NCBI GenBank assembly: GCA_023014485.1
Contig: JAJOZX010009091.1
Coordinates: forward strand, 95,814-159,813
Length of the DNA stretch: 64,000 bases
From: Bathynomus jamesi
Taxonomy: Eukaryota > Arthropoda > Malacostraca > Isopoda > Cirolanidae
Reading direction: 5' to 3'
A model generated the notes under the pieces. The model was given only the letters and a program-made list of their open reading frames with translations. It did not search any database and was not told where the DNA came from. The translations under genes and the position numbers were made by a program. Of the stretch, positions 23,306 through 33,084 are shown piece by piece. Position 1 is the first letter of the stretch. Each line of letters starts with the position of its first letter.

Positions 23306-23389
23306 TGTGTATATATATATATATATATAAATAAATAATGATAATAATTAGGGGTGGGTGGGTGTGAATAATGCATGAATACTCTTTCC

Positions 23390-24060
23390 GTAAAAGGGTG
23401 CAAGAGTGTATCGCCACCAGTCGCGATAATTCGCTATCCCCGAACCTCCGCGAGCATACATCCCGTTTACACAAGCAGCAAATTAACGCTACGGATTGCT
23501 AGACGCCAATCACACATCAGCAATCCATTCAATATTAGACGCGCTTTGTTGGCGCTTTCTTTCAGACAATATTCGGCGAAGCTATCAACTTTCTTCCTCA
23601 ATAAAGATCTAATTTGCATGCGCCACTTCTTCAGCGAAGATTTCCCTATGATATCAGATGTGATGTCTGGAATTCTGTGTCTTGGAGGAATGATCGTTGC
23701 GCCGAGGAATTCAATAACTTAAAAAGTGTGTCATTCATTTGCATATTGCAAATAACGAAAGTTGGAAAATGGAGGGATGGAACGATCAATGTTTTCGAAG
23801 CAAATAAAGTTACTTAAAGGAGAGACAAGCACGTCGCTACGAAGCGAGTGAAAAAGACAAGAAACAAAACGTATCTATATCGAATTAGTCTTAACGTATA
23901 GAGACACTCGAAAGGAGGTTACGCGCTGGGCCGAGGTGCGTAGGAATAGTAGTTGGCGAGAGAAGGGGGAAATGAATAAAATCTAAGGGTTAAGACGAAT
24001 GTTTTCGTACGATAAGTTTTGAATACGAGGGAAATAGAAAGAGGGGAAAAATAAAAGGGG
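23390..24060. other. CpG-rich anonymous stretch
   Basis: About 650 bp with many CpG (ATTCGCGA-type words, GCGCTGGGCCGAGG near 23920) and no transposon ends. A 115-codon plus-strand frame at 23375-23722 has an ATG start but no recognisable domain, and no splice-supported neighbours. It could be a host exon, a promoter region or chance. Confidence 0.35.
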
Positions 24061-24218
24061 GGTAGGGGGGAATTTTTGTTACAAAAATATTATAATTTCC
24101 TCGTGCTCGAATTCACGCAGCAAAAAAGAAGGATAAGAAAGATAGCGAAGGAACATAAAATGTTTATGACGGAAGATCTCGGGTCAAAAAAGATTAGACA
24201 AACTTACGTAGTCATATA

Positions 24219-24634
24219 CAGGGTGTTCCAAAAGTTCCGTAACTTGGAAATTATTATTTATTATTCGCAGTACGTGATCGAAGTGGATTTCCTGCAGCTG
24301 TTTGCGCTTTGAGATACGATATCTGATGGACTTAGTGAGGTCTTGAAGAGTTTCCGTATCCTTCAGCGTTTACAGAATTCTTAAAATCATCCTACGTGAC
24401 GGGGTTTCCTTCTGCGGGTGTCTCCTTCAAAATCCCTTACATGCAGCACATGAGCACTTAATCTATAAACATGGGGAAGCATCAACCCACCCACCCCACC
24501 CACCCCATTACCCTCTGCATTCAGAGCCATAGCTAACAGCTTATACCTTCAAATCTGAAATAAAAGTGAAAATACGTTATTTCCAATGTGAATAATAAGT
24601 AATTTCCTTGACACGAGCTTTTTGGAACACCCTG
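24219..24634. mobile_element. Tc1/mariner-type MITE, 416 bp
   Basis: CAGGGTGTTCCAAAAGTTCC at the left faces GCTTTTTGGAACACCCTG at the right; TTGGAAATTATTATTTATTA-type sequence extends the repeat inward. TA flanks both ends. The interior is non-coding as far as I can see. Confidence 0.88.
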
Positions 24635-24822
24635 TATGTATGTATATATAGTCTATATATAAGTTCTAAAGATAGAAATACAAATAATGAAAAATAGCAA
24701 TGTCGAGGTGGAGCTACAGACAAACGTTTTCATACCATGAAATTCATAGCTTAAAAGATATATTGGGTGTAATATATAAATGGATTGGCTGATTTTTTAA
24801 TTCTTTGCATTAGACTATTGAG
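24635..24822. other. anonymous AT-rich DNA
   Basis: Nothing recognised between the MITE and the LINE fragment. Confidence 0.5.
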
Positions 24823-25205
24823 CACGTCTTGTTACCTCCGGGAAGTTCGAAACATTGTGGTTAACAAACATTTGCGAAGCTGAGCATCTCGGCGATAACT
24901 TACGTAGGAGTCTGAAAGATAAAGCAAATATAGAGTTCTGCCAGAACCTTTTTTACAATTTACCCACAGTTGATGTCCGTATATATTAGTGCGGAAGGTA
25001 CGAAAGAGAATGTCTTTAGCTTCACTTGTACAGAATCGGAAGTTCCTTATAGTTGTGTTTGGTTTAGCACAGAGGCTTCCATACTGTTTACTTATATCTG
25101 AGTCATCACTCAAGGAGTTGGTGATAAACTTGGCCCAAATACCCAAATACCTAAGTTATTTTACGTCCTCTATTGGTTCACCTCTCATTTTGAAACTAAT
25201 ATCAG
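24823..25205 (-). pseudogene. CR1/L2-type LINE, C-terminal ORF2 fragment
   Basis: The minus strand reads ISFKMRGEPIEDVK, a stop, LRYLGIWAKF, LSDDSDISKQYGSLCAKPNT, FRFCTSEAKDILFRTF and IYGHQLWVN, then in a shifted frame PRCSASQMFVNHNV. These are the post-polymerase motifs of CR1/L2-group retrotransposon proteins (YLG, LSDD.DI.. , RS..AK.N, LF.....LYG..LW). The polymerase core and endonuclease are absent: a 5'-truncated insertion, then decay. The source protein would reverse-transcribe its own RNA at a nicked chromosomal site. Confidence 0.8.
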
Positions 25206-25224
25206 CTGGCTGATTAGAGCTTTA

Positions 25225-25310
25225 TTGGATGGCGTGATCGGTAGCACGGCAACGTTCAAACCACGCGACGCGGGTTCGAGACTTACTATCTCCAAGTTTC
25301 TCATTTTATT
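25225..25310 (+). repeat. tRNA-like SINE head fragment
   Basis: TGGCGTGATCGGTAGCACGGC resembles an A-box region and GACGCGGGTTCGAGAC a B box at tRNA-like spacing. No second copy was found here, and an acceptor stem does not form. Low-confidence SINE remnant. Confidence 0.4.
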
Positions 25311-25997
25311 TCTTTTAAGTTTTTTATTTAAGAAATTCTTATTTCGAAAAGAAAGGTCCCGAAAAATAACTAATTTGTAATTTTTGAGGGGAAATTTTTA
25401 TATTTTATTCGTTTTGGATTTTTAAAAGAAAAACTAAATCTCAAAATTATCAGTTAGCCATTTTCGAGAGTTTATCGAAATTTTCATTTGTTCCCAACTG
25501 TTTAAATCAACTTAGATTGATTTAAAGTTATTTAAAATTTCACTGTTTTTTCTATTAAATAATGACTAAACTCCTCTTTCGCGTAAATATTAAAAACTTA
25601 TCGTACGAATTATTGTACAAAAGTTAGGTTCAAATTATACAGACGTGATTTAGAAGTAAATTTTACCGTTCCGACTTCATACCATACAGAAATAAACATA
25701 TTCAGGAAGTATTTTCATATCAAAGGGAAAGGTCAGTGGGTACCCGCTCCATCTTTTGAAAATAGTACGACTCTGCCAGGCATTTTCTTTCTGCCATATT
25801 GGAACCAGATATCAACATATAATAAGATTTACATATAAATTTTGATGCCTTATGAAGCGTCGTATCTAATACAAATTTACAATTTATAGAATTCATTTTG
25901 CGTTTGTGAATTTCCAAAAAGAACCCTCCCCCCTTTAGGAATTGCCTAAAATAAAACTTGATTAATAATTATCTTAACAAAAGTTTGCGGAAATGGA
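25311..25997. other. anonymous AT-rich DNA
   Basis: No gene, transposon end or long microsatellite is recognised. Confidence 0.5.
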
Positions 25998-26013
25998 ATG
26001 AATCAAGAAAGAG

Positions 26014-26053
<40 letters not shown>

Positions 26054-26228
26054 AGAGAGGAACGTAATCAGTCTTAAACCAATATTCTTAAATCCAATCT
26101 CCCAAAAACCACTAGTTCTCTTGAGAGAATTTGAACGAATAAATAAAATACACCATCCTCATTTTCAGATCATAATTATACCACACTTTTTTACAATATG
26201 CTAAATTTCTTATATATATATATATATA
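25998..26228. repeat. GA microsatellite and flank
   Basis: GA repeats at about 26010-26060; a TA array at 26211-26228 leads into the next element. Confidence 0.85.
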
Positions 26229-26589
26229 CAGGGTGTCCCGTAAGTCTGGACCCATAGGGAAAAATAATAAAATTACAAAATAGTCCAAAAATTTATTACA
26301 TAATCTGTTCAAAGTGTCCGCCGTTGTGTCGCACACATAGTTGAAGACGCAATCTCCACTGCGACAGCACTTTCTGAATCACAGTCGCAGAAATTTCTTG
26401 ACACGCCTCCACAATGCGTGCTTTAAGGTGGAAAATGTTCTGAAGTTTGACCTCGTACACTTTGGCTTTCAAGTGGCCCCACAAATAAAAATCATAATAA
26501 AAAATAATAAAAAAATAATAATAAAATAATAATAATAACAATAAAAAAATATATTATAAATCCCTATGGGTCCAGACTTACGGGACACC

Positions 26590-26592
<3 letters not shown>
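26229..26592 (-). mobile_element. deleted Tc1/mariner-superfamily element, 364 bp
   Basis: Exact inverted ends CAGGGTGTCCCGTAAGTCTG continue through GACCCATAGGG; TA flanks both sides. It keeps the 3' part of a transposase gene and lacks the rest; an A/T-rich run near 26490-26555 occupies the deletion. Confidence 0.93.
26296..26495 (-). pseudogene. Tc1/mariner-type transposase, C-terminal fragment
   Basis: The minus strand reads DFYLWGHLKAKVYEVK, KARIVEACQEI and LCVRHNGGHFEQIM, closely parallel to the C-terminus of the DD41D transposase at 1141-1739 (FYLWG, KAMVYQEKI, GNHVEHII). The catalytic Asp residues upstream of DFYLWG are lost, so it is a dead fragment of a related family. Confidence 0.85.
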
Positions 26593-26631
<39 letters not shown>

Positions 26632-26636
<5 letters not shown>

Positions 26637-26818
26637 CAGTGCATGGAACAAGGAACTCTTCTGGGATAATTAAATCCACTATAGTCCGAATAAGTAATGG
26701 TAAATGACAAATACCATAGTTTTTCTTTTTCATGATGCTAGCCCGACGTGGGCAACGGGTCACTCCATACACTGTCTGTGTGTATCATAAAAAACTCAGG
26801 GGACCATTCTGAGTTCAT
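26632..26818. repeat. partial copy of the 450-bp repeat family
   Basis: CATGGAACAAGGAACTCTTC through GACGTGGGCAACGGGTC matches the 6076 units; then the sequence switches to the inverse of the unit start (CTCAGGGGACCATTCTGAG). A recombined, fold-back-like copy. Confidence 0.85.
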
Positions 26819-26865
26819 TCCCATATATATATAATATATATATATATAAACTGTATATATGAGAG

Positions 26866-26913
<48 letters not shown>

Positions 26914-27591
26914 ACGAAGGTTAAAACTAACTACAGTATAAAATCCATTTACTGACCGCAGAGGACCACAGATTGAAAGGATTTAAAGGGATTATTTTCA
27001 TTAAAAAAAAGCCCCAATCGGGATACACTAACAAGAAACGAACATTTGAACGACTCACAATAAATCAAATGCACTCCACTTCTACTTCCTTAATTGAAGC
27101 CCCGCTGCGAGCCTAAAAAAAAAAAAAAAAAAAAAACAGCTTTCGGGAATGGGAGAGAGGGGGAGGGGGGAGGGGGGGGGGGTCGCTAGAAAAACATAAC
27201 CTTCTCTTATAGTATATTTAGTGTTAAAAAAATCAATATTAGAATATCGACCGATCCTACAGAGTTTGTCTCGAGAATTCTCACCTTTAAAATGAAAACA
27301 AAAGAAAAAAGGAGTTCAAAAATTTCGTTTGTGTTCATAAAATCAGAAAGATTTGTTGCGTAGTCATTGGAAGGTTTATTATGAACATGAGCAGCAGGTA
27401 TTACGAGGCCTTTTGGTCATAATTTCGTGGAGGGGGAGTCCCTATTACATAAACTGTTTAACCTCAAACGAGTATCATTTCTCCAAACATTCTCCAAACA
27501 AGAGACAGACACGGATACAATTAACCCGTTTTCAGATTTAATTTATATTATACTTAGTCATGAAAAGAAAACATATATATATATATATGGT
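26819..27591. other. GA array, poly-A run and anonymous DNA
   Basis: GA repeats at 26863-26910, an A run at about 27115-27136, and a G-rich stretch near 27150-27182. No gene is recognised. Confidence 0.55.
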
Positions 27592-27779
27592 TTTGCTTCC
27601 GGCCGAATTGTTCATTCTGACAAAGGTCAAGCTTGTTACTCCACCTTGGACCTACAGTTTAACGTGGAATCCGAACTACGACCCACCACGAGTAGTCAAA
27701 ACTTACAAAGTCCTCGCCCGGACTCGATCTCACGACCTCCCGATCAGCAGCCCAGCGACTTAACCACTAGGCTACCCAG

Positions 27780-27780
<1 letters not shown>
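27592..27780 (-). repeat. tRNA-derived SINE, family A, minus-strand copy
   Basis: Read on the minus strand: TGGGTAGCCTAGTGGTTAAG (A box), GGGAGGTCGTGAGATCGAG (B box), then the CCACGTTAAACTGTAGGTCC body and GGAAGCAAAACC. It matches 398-607. This copy has a better A box, so it approximates the family head better. Confidence 0.82.
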
Positions 27781-27811
<31 letters not shown>

Positions 27812-27816
<5 letters not shown>

Positions 27817-28261
27817 TTCAACTGCAAACAACACACAGTATAATTAACGTAAAGAACAACGCTTGTATAGAAGAACCTCCGCGCAAGATGAGGAGGGAGA
27901 ACGAACAAATGAAAAAATGAGGTAACCACCCGGGAATCGAACCCGGGATCTTCCGATTGCCGGTCAGATATGATAACCACTACAACATGGGCCTCAATCA
28001 ATCAGAAGTCGTAATTCTCTTACATACGTGCAGAAACCAATGCCCTGAGGGGGCACCTCCCGCATGCCGCATGCATGCGCGTATGTAGGAGAATTACGAC
28101 TTCTGATTGATTGAGGCCCATGGTGTAGTGGTTATCATATCTGACCGGCAATCGGAAGATCCCGGGTTCGATTCCCGGGTGGTTACCTCATTTTTTCATT
28201 TGTTCGTTCTCCCTCCTCATCTTGCGCGGAACGTTCTTCTATACAAGCGTCGTTCTTTACG

Positions 28262-28262
<1 letters not shown>
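27812..28262. repeat. inverted pair of SINE family B copies
   Basis: Two copies face each other head to head: one on the minus strand (27812 to about 28010), one on the plus strand (about 28090 to 28262). The arms match closely over about 200 bp, including GTCGTAATTCTC outside the tRNA-like head and the CGTTCTCCCTCCTCATC tail. The loop of about 60 bases contains GCATGCCGCATGCATGCGC. The hairpin could fold in RNA. Confidence 0.85.
28105..28178 (+). repeat. tRNA-like head of SINE B (not a functional tRNA gene)
   Basis: A box TGGTGTAGTGGTTATCA, a five-pair anticodon-type stem (TCTGA/TCGGA) with loop CCGGCAA, and a perfect T arm (CCGGG TTCGATT CCCGG). The triplet at the anticodon position is GGC, but position 33 is C rather than the near-invariant T. 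The acceptor halves do not pair, so this is a SINE promoter region, not a tRNA gene. An inverse copy lies at 27921-27998. Confidence 0.8.
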
Positions 28263-28298
<36 letters not shown>

Positions 28299-28502
28299 TT
28301 TGTAAAAGGTAATCTTATAAGTCTGACTAAATTCATACCATTTTATTGGCCACATTTTTCATCTTAACTTCCTGTAATAAAAATTGTTGCCTTTAAAGGT
28401 GAGGATGCCTCGAGTATTTTTTACTTCACTTGGATCGAGTCGCCTTTAGAGTATTACCCCCAAAAGGTATTTTTATCGGGTTTTATATATCGAATATGGG
28501 TT
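28263..28502. other. TA/GA microsatellite and anonymous DNA
   Basis: Short TA and GA arrays follow the SINE (28262-28300); nothing else is recognised. Confidence 0.5.
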
Positions 28503-28517
28503 TTTAAAAACCCGACT

Positions 28518-28740
28518 GTACGTTCAATTCCGGAAAAAAGTCCGCCTAGAAATATAAAATTACTTAAAAAGTTTAAAAAATTACTAATTAGTAATACTGT
28601 AATGATTCGAATTTGGTTTTGAAATTTTAATATTGTGGACCAAAATGAAAAAATATCCAAAGAAAAATAAAATTTTGTAATTTCTTTTGCTTTTTACGAA
28701 GTTTGTTTTTAGGCGAATTTTTATCCGCAGCTGTATATAC
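28518..28740. mobile_element. MITE family F, copy 1
   Basis: GGAAAAAAGTCCGCCTAGAAA at the left faces TTTTTAGGCGAATTTTTATCC then GCAGCTGTA at the right. Copy 2 at 61108-61330 has the same ends and size. The AT-rich interior shares TAGTAATTAGTAAT-type words. Class undetermined; the tips recall Tc1-type ends. Confidence 0.65.
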
Positions 28741-28837
28741 GTTGTTCTAATTTCAATGTTTCTTTCATTGCGAGTTTACGTCGTGATGTAATAAAACAAG
28801 AACTGATGAGAAATCTCAGTGTAGAGTCGAAACATCC

Positions 28838-28840
28838 CTC

Positions 28841-28874
<34 letters not shown>

Positions 28875-28919
28875 AAATTTACAGTTAAATATTTACAGTG
28901 AGAGAGAGAGAGAGAGAAG

Positions 28920-28981
<62 letters not shown>
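28838..28981. repeat. (ATT)n and long (GA)n microsatellites
   Basis: An ATT array at about 28840-28873 and about 75 bases of GA at 28900-28981. Confidence 0.95.
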
Positions 28982-28982
<1 letters not shown>

Positions 28983-29662
28983 TAATTTAAAATTTTTCTT
29001 TGTATTTGCATTCCTTCGCATATAAAAATTCTCAAACAAACCAAATTTATTGTAACTGGAGTACACCGACGAGAAGAGATTCTATCGATCTTTCGGAAGA
29101 AGTGACGTCGTCCCTCTTCAGATCGAATCCATACGCGTATGACTGTTATTGCGAATAATAAAACGCTTATGAATTATGATCGACGCGTTTCGTTCAAGGT
29201 ATCGACACTCCTCGACACTTCTCGATACTTCTCACAACTATTCCTTTGTTCCGTTTTCAATTCTCTCATCCTTATCGCGACATGTTTATTCTTGCTGGAA
29301 TTCATACAAATATGCATTTACAGTTTTCTCTTAAATTTAAGGGTAACTTTGATTTAATGATTTTCTGGTATTCATTTCCAGTACAGAAACAATTGATGAA
29401 GTAGATGAAATGAATGAATGAATGCTATGCAATGCAATAAATAAACACATATGTGTGTATTTCGCTTTTACGTGAAGGCAAATCATAATAAAATGGAGTG
29501 ACAATTGAATCGTAAACAGCCACAGAGGAAATCAAATTTTAAATCTATTTATATTATGAAGTTAAAATTAATCCGAGCAAATCTAGTTATTGTGATTCAC
29601 TAATTAAAAGAATGAAAAAAAGTATGGCAATTTTGATAAATTCTGAAGAACTTAATCTCTCC

Positions 29663-29701
<39 letters not shown>

Positions 29702-30436
29702 GGGGAAATCTTCTGGTTGTTACCTTTACCCTCATTAATTTTCAAATTAAAGTTGTTGACATAAATTACTGTTCAAAAGAAACTGGAAACTGAATTAGCA
29801 TTTTAATTGAGAAAACACTCCCCAGGTGCGACATTGTGAAGTTAAACGCCAAATGTTATGAAGAAAATAACACAAGGAATGATGACCAAAAAAAAATAAA
29901 AATTTATAAATTGATTAAAATCATAAATTATCTATTATATTCTAAATAATGAACAAAACACAACAACAAAACACAACAACAACAAAACAACAAAATATGG
30001 CGAAGTTCAGTATGAAAATTAAAGGGAGTTTCCATTTAATTAAAAGTCATGCTTAGAAATAGGGACCAAATCCTATTATTGAATCCTTTCACACAATTAA
30101 TGAAGTTGCCAAGAATCTAAAGCGAACTCGGTGAGATTTTGCATCTTCAAATTATTACGATGAGGATCGCAAGAGTTTTACTCCAGTCGAGGGCTTAAAT
30201 TACGCAGGTAAATAAGTTAAAAATTAAATTATTAACAAACTAATTAATTAATTAATTTATATATTAGCGAATAAATAAATATATTTATTTATTTATTTAT
30301 AAATAAATTATTAAATAAATATATTAATTCGGTAATAAACACGTACTGATTAATTCTTTAATAATAAATAATAAAAAATAATTATAATTTAATAAATTAC
30401 ATTTCACTCTCAAAAAAGGTGACAGTGTGTGTCACG
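28982..30436. other. anonymous DNA, partly CpG-containing
   Basis: The part at 29060-29240 is richer in CpG and TCGA words (GAAGAAGTGACGTCGTCC) than its neighbours and shows no transposon ends. A CA array lies at 29664-29700, and ATTA/ATTT repeats around 30235-30330. No gene is recognised. Confidence 0.45.
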
Positions 30437-30660
30437 CAGAGCTGGGCACTTGCGGTTTTTTTTTGCGGTACTGCGGTACTGCGGTACTACCGCACTACCA
30501 AACCGGTACCGCATAACGCAGTACCGCAAAGGATCGCTGAAAGTACAGCCTGTACTTTCAGCGATCCTTTGCGGTACTGCGTTATGCGGTACCGGTTTGG
30601 TAGTGCGGTAGTACCGCAGTACCGCAGTACCGCAAAAAAAACCGCAAGTGCCCAGCTCTG
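30437..30660. mobile_element. near-perfect palindrome, about 110-bp arms, hAT-like tips
   Basis: Tips CAGAGCTGGGCACTTGCGG and the exact complement; arms carry triple GCGGTACT words and a GGTACCGCATAACGCAGTAC core, meeting near 30548. CAGAGCTGGGCA resembles known hAT tips, but no 8-bp duplication is clear (GTGTCACG versus TGTAACAG). No coding capacity despite long frames on both strands, which mirror each other. Confidence 0.85.
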
Positions 30661-30675
30661 TGTAACAGTGTGTAT

Positions 30676-30707
<32 letters not shown>

Positions 30708-30708
<1 letters not shown>

Positions 30709-30875
30709 AGCAAACAACCACAGGGAAAAGGAGACACAAAGTCCGAGCGCTTTCGTGATATATTCACATTATCAAGGAGGAACAGAAAATATTTTCTGTT
30801 CCTCCTTGATAATGTGAATATATCACGAAAGCGCTCGGACTTTGTGTTTCCTTTTCCCTGTGGTTGTTTGCTTAT
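30708..30875. repeat. near-perfect palindrome, about 83-bp arms
   Basis: AAGCAAACAACCACAGGGAA, GTCCGAGCGCTTTCGTG and TTCACATTATCAAGGAGG at the left; the exact inverse at the right, meeting at AAAATATTTT near 30790. It lies between two TA arrays. Confidence 0.9.
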
Positions 30876-30904
30876 TAATAAGATCACGTGTTATTTTGTG
30901 ATTT

Positions 30905-30944
<40 letters not shown>

Positions 30945-31018
30945 GAGGGTAATTCAATAAGTATCCTCACTTTTTATTTTCACAATTTTATTTTCACATC
31001 TGATAGATTATAAACACA

Positions 31019-31250
31019 TCACTTCTCAACATAGTCTCCCTGTTTCTCGATACACTTAGTCCAGCGATCTACAAGCTTCCTAATGCCATCACAAAAGAAT
31101 GTTTTTGGCTGTGTGCGTAGCCAGTCATGCACCGCCTCCTTCAGGTCATCATCGCTTTGGAATCGCTGACCTCTCAAAACGTCTTTTAGTGGTCCAAACA
31201 GGTAAAAATCCGAAGGCGCCAGGTCTGGACTGTAGGCCGGACGGTCGAGA
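31019..31250 (-). pseudogene. mariner transposase C-terminus (left arm)
   Basis: The minus strand reads RPAYSPDLAPSDFYLFGPLK, DDDLKEAVHDWL, FFCDGIRKLVDRW and KCIEKQGDYVEK: the third catalytic Asp and C-terminus of a DD34D mariner transposase, in one open frame. There is no upstream part on this strand. Confidence 0.9.
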
Positions 31251-31838
31251 ATGAAAACCGAGATGAAACCTGGATCTATCACTATGAACCAGAAAGCAAA
31301 CGACAGAACATGCAATGGAAGCATCCAACATCTCCCGTTGCAAGGAAGTTCAAAGCGTAGCCGTCAGCAGGTAAAGTTATGCTAACACTGTTTTGGGATA
31401 TACGAGGCCCTATCCTTGAACATTATTTAGATTCTAGAGCGTGGAACTACAGTCAACAAGTGCATCGTATTCTGACATGCTTCGGAATGAGTTAAAGCAA
31501 GCAATTCGCACAAAACGGAGAGGGAGATTGTCGAAAGGTGTTATTCTGTTACACGACAATGCGCGCACAGACTAGAAAATGCCCTCAAGAACTTAAATTT
31601 GAAGTTCTCGACCATCCAGCCTACAGTCCAGACCTGGCACCTTCGGATTTTTACTGTTTGGACCACTAAAAGACGCTTTGAGAGGTCAGCGATTCCAAGG
31701 CAATGATGACCTGAAGGAGGCGGTGATGACTGGCTACGCACACAGCCAAAAACATTCTTTTGTGATGGCATTAGGAAGCTTGTAGATCGCTGAACTAAGA
31801 GTATCGAGAAACAGGGAGACTATGTTGAGAAGTGATGT
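31250..31838 (+). pseudogene. mariner transposase, middle and C-terminus, several stops
   Basis: The plus strand reads ENRDETWIYHYEPESKRQ, MQWKHPTSPVARKFKA, GKVMLTLFWDIRGPILEHYL, KRRGRLSKGVILLHDNART, FEVLDHPAYSPDLAPSDFYC. The first, second and third catalytic Asp regions are present. The helix-turn-helix N-terminus is gone, and stops or shifts occur near 31360, 31575 and 31666. It is a dead DD34D transposase. Confidence 0.9.
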
Positions 31839-31912
31839 GTTTATAATCTATCAGATGTGAAAATAAAATTGTGAAAATAAAAAGTGCGGATACTTTTTGA
31901 ATTACCCTCGTA

Positions 31913-32193
31913 GTTATATACGAGAAATACCAAATAAATAAAAAATAAAAATAAAAATACAAAATAAAAGATGAACTAAAATAATTTGGGAAATGAGTCA
32001 AGATAACTTAAAGAGAAAAAAACCTGTTTTGGAAGTTAAAAGTAAGTTGGAAGAAGTTTTTTTTTTTTTTTTTTTCAATTTTTCAAAACGAAACATTAAG
32101 TCATTTTAATGATAAAAGAGATTATTTTACTTACGGAAAGGGGACCGAGTTCTGTTATATCAATTCTCTCTCGTTCAATTCATGGTACTGTGT

Positions 32194-32260
<67 letters not shown>

Positions 32261-32654
32261 TAGTCATCAATGCATTCATAGTTTAAGTTGAAGTATTAAG
32301 AATTAAACGTCTTTACACGTAGAGCATCATTCCTCCCACACATCCATTTAAGGGTACGATCAGCTTGTAGCAGTATTGCCAACAAATATGGGGGTACTCA
32401 AATTACTGACGAGGCTTCCGTACGTGGTTCATCACCAGTGAAAGCAACAATGCTTTATTGGCAGAATGTGAGTATTTGACAAGTGTTTTTAGATGGTGAA
32501 GAAAGTGGAGATTATGTACAGCGGGTATAAAATGAGAGTTAAAATGATGTTTGGCAAGGACAAATGAGGTGGTTGCCTACATACGATGCTGTATGACATA
32601 AAAACCCTGTACTTATAGTTGGAGATTAGGTATATTTGCCTAATCATTAACCTC
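31913..32654. other. anonymous DNA with TA/GT microsatellite
   Basis: A T run near 32057-32076 and a TA-GT array at 32195-32258. Nothing else is recognised. Confidence 0.5.
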
Positions 32655-32815
32655 CTCATTGAAGTTCCGTGTGTTGGTCTCTTTACACGAAGGTCAAGCT
32701 GGTGGCCCCGCCCCTAGGCCTGGCTTGGTGGAGGAGCGAGTTGCTCTCTCGCGCCGTCCACCGCACTTAGCCAGGTACACCCGGCTCATCTGTATACTAA
32801 GGTAAGATTACACAG
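32655..32815 (+). repeat. interspersed repeat family C, copy 1
   Basis: ACACGAAGGTCAAGCTGGTGG, GGCCTGGCTTGGTGGAGGAG and AGGTACACCCGGCTCATCTG match 58098-58260. CAAGCTTGACCTTCGT-like sequence also occurs in SINE A, so the families may share a part. Confidence 0.75.
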
Positions 32816-32864
32816 ACATACTTTATTATAAGTACATAAAGTCTTTGAACAATACTGAACACAT

Positions 32865-32950
32865 TGAAATTGTATACTGGGACTGTATACCGAAATTGTA
32901 TACAGGAACTGTATACAGAAATTGTATACAGGAACTGTATACAGAAATAA
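32865..32950. repeat. minisatellite of GTATAC words
   Basis: Alternating AAATTGTATACAG and GAACTGTATACAG 12-bp units, about six in all, giving a higher-order period of 24 bp. Confidence 0.85.
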
Positions 32951-33084
32951 TAATTATCTTATTTATAATTGGTGTGCAAAGAGAAAAAGGGAAGTTTGGG
33001 AGAAGGTTCGAATGTAAAAATTTGAAGACGGAATTTGGGGTGGGGGGGTTGATTTGGTACATTTTCACTCCATTTTTTTTGTAG

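Larger units (their letters stand above)
30944..31910. mobile_element. fold-back mariner: 3' end duplicated in inverse
   Basis: The left arm (30944-31249) is the reverse complement of the right arm (31607-31910), starting CGAGGGTAATTCAATAAGTA at the tip. The loop (31250-31606) holds the middle of a plus-strand mariner transposase gene. So the 5' third of the element has been replaced by an inverted copy of the 3' third. TA follows the right end. The arms have diverged, the left one keeping the better reading frame. Confidence 0.92.

Noticed and set aside
23375..23722. 115-residue protein-coding gene
   Set aside because: ATG start and open frame only; no domain, splice sites or conservation visible. 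Kept as a finding, not a CDS.
28105..28178. tRNA-Ala(GGC) gene
   Set aside because: Position 33 is C, the acceptor stem does not pair, and the same head occurs in an inverted SINE copy.
30419..30887. Long frames on both strands with near-identical peptides
   Set aside because: They mirror each other because the DNA is palindromic; no codon-level evidence of a gene.
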